This document shows positions 7,341-9,483 of a stretch of 9,483 bases of DNA, one piece after another. Below the pieces are notes generated by a model. It saw only the letters and a program-made list of their open reading frames with translations, had not been told where the DNA came from and searched no databases. Source of the stretch: Thermaurantimonas sp046295455 (GTDB lineage Bacteria > Bacteroidota > Bacteroidia > Flavobacteriales > Schleiferiaceae); NCBI GenBank assembly GCA_046295455.1, contig JBKBNI010000016.1, forward strand, positions 1-9,483, written 5' to 3'. The position numbers and the translations under genes are program-made. Positions within the stretch are counted from its first letter, which is position 1. Each line of letters begins with the position of its first letter.

Positions 7341-9239
7341 ATGTGCGGGATTGCAGGTTTTGTCACCGAAAAATTACCAAACCAGGAAAAGGTTTTGGAG
7401 AAGATGATTGGTACATTATCACACCGAGGGCCTGATGATAAAGGGGCAGAACTGTTTATACATAATGGATGCACCATAGCACTAGGACAGGTGAGGTTGT
7501 CCATCATTGATCTTTCTGAAGCCGGGCATCAACCCATGCATTTCGGGCCTTACAGCATTGTCTTCAATGGGGAAATTTACAATTATGTAGAAATCAGAAC
7601 CAAACTCCAAAAGCTGGGGCATTCATTTGTTTCCCAGTCAGACACAGAAGTAATTCTGCACGCTTATGACGAATGGGGTCAGGCTTGCGTAGAATATATG
7701 ATTGGCATGTTTGCCTTTGTAATTTACGACAGAAGGTCGGACATGTTATGGGCCTGCCGCGACCGCGCCGGAGTAAAACCTTTTTATTATTATTTTTTCG
7801 AAGGCACATTCGTATTTGCTTCAGAATTGAAGGCATTTCATTCTTTTCCTCTGTTTAAAAAAGAAATCGACACAGCTGCGTTAGCCCTATACTTCCATTA
7901 TGGATACATACCTGCACCACACTCCATTTTTTCCCATACCTATAAATTAATGCCGGGTCATTCTTTGATATATTCGATCGATAACAAAACCTGTCAGGTG
8001 AAACCATACTGGCAAGTAACGGATTTCTACCGGATGCCTAAGTTATCCATCGACTATTCTGAGGCGAAACAAGCGGTAAAAGACATCTTGTTATCAGCAT
8101 GTAGCTATCGCATGGTGGCAGATGTACCAGTAGGTGTTTTTTTAAGTGGTGGTTACGACAGTACAGCTGTAACAGCAATCTTACAACACAATCGCGCAGA
8201 ACGACTTAAAACATTTACAATAGGTTTTAGAGAAGGCAATAATGAAGCACCGTATGCTCGTGCTACGGCTGATTATTTAGGTACGGATCACACGGAGTAT
8301 CTCTGCACATCGAAAGAAGCACAGGAGATCATACCTACACTTCCCTACTATTACGACGAGCCATTTGCAGATAGTTCTGCAATACCTACGATGTTGGTAA
8401 GCCGTATTGCACGCCAATCCGTCACAGTGGCCTTGTCAGCCGATGCGGGCGACGAAGTCTTTGCCGGTTATGACAGCTATTCATCTTTGCATAAGAAGCT
8501 ACAACTTTTAGACCTAATACCAAATGGGTTGAAAATTCCGGTTAGCAATCTTGCCAAAGGATTTGAAAAATGGGTTCCAACACGCTATCCAGCCTTCAAA
8601 CACAAGTTGTTTGGTGTAGCAGAAGCAATGCATCCTGATACTTTCACTCAGGCAGCAGTATTGTTTAGGCTAATGAACAGTTTGCCAAATTCATATTTTT
8701 CCCGATTATTTACTGACCGGGTTACGCCGCATGCAACACCATCCGAAATGGATGTTGTGGGTTTTCATGATCCCATAGACATCGCGCTGGCGATAGATTA
8801 TCAAATGTACTTACAAAATGATATTCTAACCAAAGTGGACAGGGCAACCATGTCGGTATCCCTCGAAGGGCGAGAACCTCTTTTAGATCATCGAATAATA
8901 GAATTTGTGGCCCGATTGCCACTTTCATTTAAGTTTGATGGTAAAACGCAAAAAAAGATATTAAAGGACATCGTTCATGAATATGTTCCCAAATCCATGA
9001 TGGATCGTCCAAAGGCAGGTTTTAGCCTTCCCATCTACAGTTGGCTCAAAGGGGACTTGAGATATTTAATAGATGAATTTTTATGCGAAGATTCATTAAA
9101 AGAATCAGGATTATTTCGGGTTGATTTTCTGAAAAAGCAGGTGGATTTGTTCGTTTCTGATCAATTACATTACAAACCATTTATTTGGAAACTATTAATG
9201 TTTCAGATGTGGTACAAAAAATGGATGACAAACTACTAA
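7341..9239 (+). CDS. asnB: Glutamine-dependent amidotransferase, asparagine synthase (AsnB) family
   Basis: A 632-residue two-domain enzyme of normal family length. The N-terminal class II glutaminase domain starts MCGIAGF, where Cys2 after Met removal is the nucleophile, and has SHRGPDD (27-33), FNGEIYNY (75-82) and SDTEV (100-104). The synthetase domain has the ATP pyrophosphatase loop SGGYDS (269-274) and SADAGDEVFAGY (366-377), and near the C-terminus DRATMSVSLEGREPLLDHR. It hydrolyses glutamine and passes ammonia to an AMP-activated carboxylate. Within a polysaccharide operon the likely acceptor is a uronic acid (compare WbpS, proposed for uronamide formation in Pseudomonas aeruginosa O-antigens), though ordinary asparagine synthesis is not excluded. 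The Tyr in the P-loop and Ala in SADAGDE, where housekeeping enzymes commonly have other residues, favour the specialised type. The ATG start is fixed by the essential Cys2. It begins 4 nt after the previous stop. Confidence 0.9.
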   Translation: MCGIAGFVTEKLPNQEKVLEKMIGTLSHRGPDDKGAELFIHNGCTIALGQVRLSIIDLSEAGHQPMHFGPYSIVFNGEIYNYVEIRTKLQKLGHSFVSQSDTEVILHAYDEWGQACVEYMIGMFAFVIYDRRSDMLWACRDRAGVKPFYYYFFEGTFVFASELKAFHSFPLFKKEIDTAALALYFHYGYIPAPHSIFSHTYKLMPGHSLIYSIDNKTCQVKPYWQVTDFYRMPKLSIDYSEAKQAVKDILLSACSYRMVADVPVGVFLSGGYDSTAVTAILQHNRAERLKTFTIGFREGNNEAPYARATADYLGTDHTEYLCTSKEAQEIIPTLPYYYDEPFADSSAIPTMLVSRIARQSVTVALSADAGDEVFAGYDSYSSLHKKLQLLDLIPNGLKIPVSNLAKGFEKWVPTRYPAFKHKLFGVAEAMHPDTFTQAAVLFRLMNSLPNSYFSRLFTDRVTPHATPSEMDVVGFHDPIDIALAIDYQMYLQNDILTKVDRATMSVSLEGREPLLDHRIIEFVARLPLSFKFDGKTQKKILKDIVHEYVPKSMMDRPKAGFSLPIYSWLKGDLRYLIDEFLCEDSLKESGLFRVDFLKKQVDLFVSDQLHYKPFIWKLLMFQMWYKKWMTNY

Positions 9240-9292
9240 AGGTAATGCATTAATATTTTGTTAGGCATTTGAAGCATGTTAGAATTAAAGAG

Positions 9293-9469
9293 ATGACTTT
9301 AAAGATTTTGTTTCAGAGGGGTCAAATTGTAGCAATAAGCTATGGATTTTCTCCTGAGGGTTATGATCCCTGCCCTGGATATTGGGACGAAAACCTCAAT
9401 TGGCACGATGTACCCATTGATCCGTATGGATGGATAATTGAGGAAGTTTTAAGAAAGAATGGAAAATAA
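9293..9469 (+). CDS. Small hypothetical protein
   Basis: I do not recognise this protein. From the ATG at 9293 it has 58 residues; a TTG at 9269 would give 66. I prefer the ATG, which has the purine-rich AAAGAG directly before it, although the spacing is short. The translation has a short hydrophobic opening, then a segment rich in Pro, Asp, Gly, Tyr and Trp (SPEGYDPCPGYWDENLNWHD) and a final helix WIIEEVLRKNGK. There is a single Cys, no signal peptide and no membrane segment. It follows the amidotransferase by 53 nt (29 nt with the TTG), a wider gap than any other junction here, so it may be read through from the operon or belong to what follows. The compositional pattern looks like a real protein rather than random sequence, but I see no motif that gives a function. 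Confidence 0.4.
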   Translation: MTLKILFQRGQIVAISYGFSPEGYDPCPGYWDENLNWHDVPIDPYGWIIEEVLRKNGK

Positions 9470-9483
9470 TTTAAATACCAGAA

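Noticed and set aside
7253..7507. Minus-strand ORF across the deacetylase/amidotransferase junction
   Set aside because: It runs antisense over the end of one conserved gene and the catalytic start of the next; composition follows those genes.
9240..9268. Promoter or terminator after the amidotransferase gene
   Set aside because: The TATTTTG near 9254 is one base short of the Bacteroidota -7 consensus TAnnTTTG and has no matching -33 element; I see no GC-rich hairpin followed by T residues.

Overview
This window is a stretch of a surface-polysaccharide (O-antigen or capsule type, Wzx/Wzy-dependent) biosynthesis operon. Everything I can support reads on the + strand. The proteins look like Bacteroidota (Bacteroidetes): the flippase N-terminus, the WecB-type epimerase and the NodB-like protein all resemble forms I know from that phylum, base composition is moderately AT-rich, and Shine-Dalgarno sites are weak or absent. 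I cannot place it below phylum level from sequence alone.

Layout: the tail of a DegT/DnrJ/EryC1 sugar aminotransferase (1-153); a Wzx flippase (150-1664, TTG start); a GT-B glycosyltransferase (1664-2716); a broken UDP-GlcNAc 2-epimerase wecB (2718-3812); a second GT-B glycosyltransferase (3809-4915, GTG start); an EpsG/Wzy-like polymerase (4906-6216); a NodB-like deacetylase-family protein (6221-7336, GTG start); a glutamine-dependent asparagine-synthase-family amidotransferase (7341-9239); and a small unrecognised ORF (about 9293-9469). Most junctions overlap by 1-10 nt or are separated by 1-4 nt, so this is probably one transcription unit. I see no internal promoter or terminator.

How the genes fit together: the aminotransferase, and formerly the epimerase, would make nucleotide-activated amino sugars. 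The two glycosyltransferases build the lipid-linked repeat unit, Wzx moves it across the inner membrane and the EpsG-like protein polymerises it. The NodB-like protein and the amidotransferase probably trim or amidate the sugars. No initiating transferase, chain-length regulator or export gene is in view, so the locus continues on at least one side.

The main anomaly is wecB. It carries three frame changes, all in the same direction, plus one in-frame TAA, while the rest of its sequence, including the catalytic motifs, is well preserved. No comparable lesion is apparent in the neighbours, which argues for recent genuine gene loss and a possible change in polysaccharide structure. I found no convincing entirely new system; the other points of interest are the atypical amidotransferase and the NodB-like protein.
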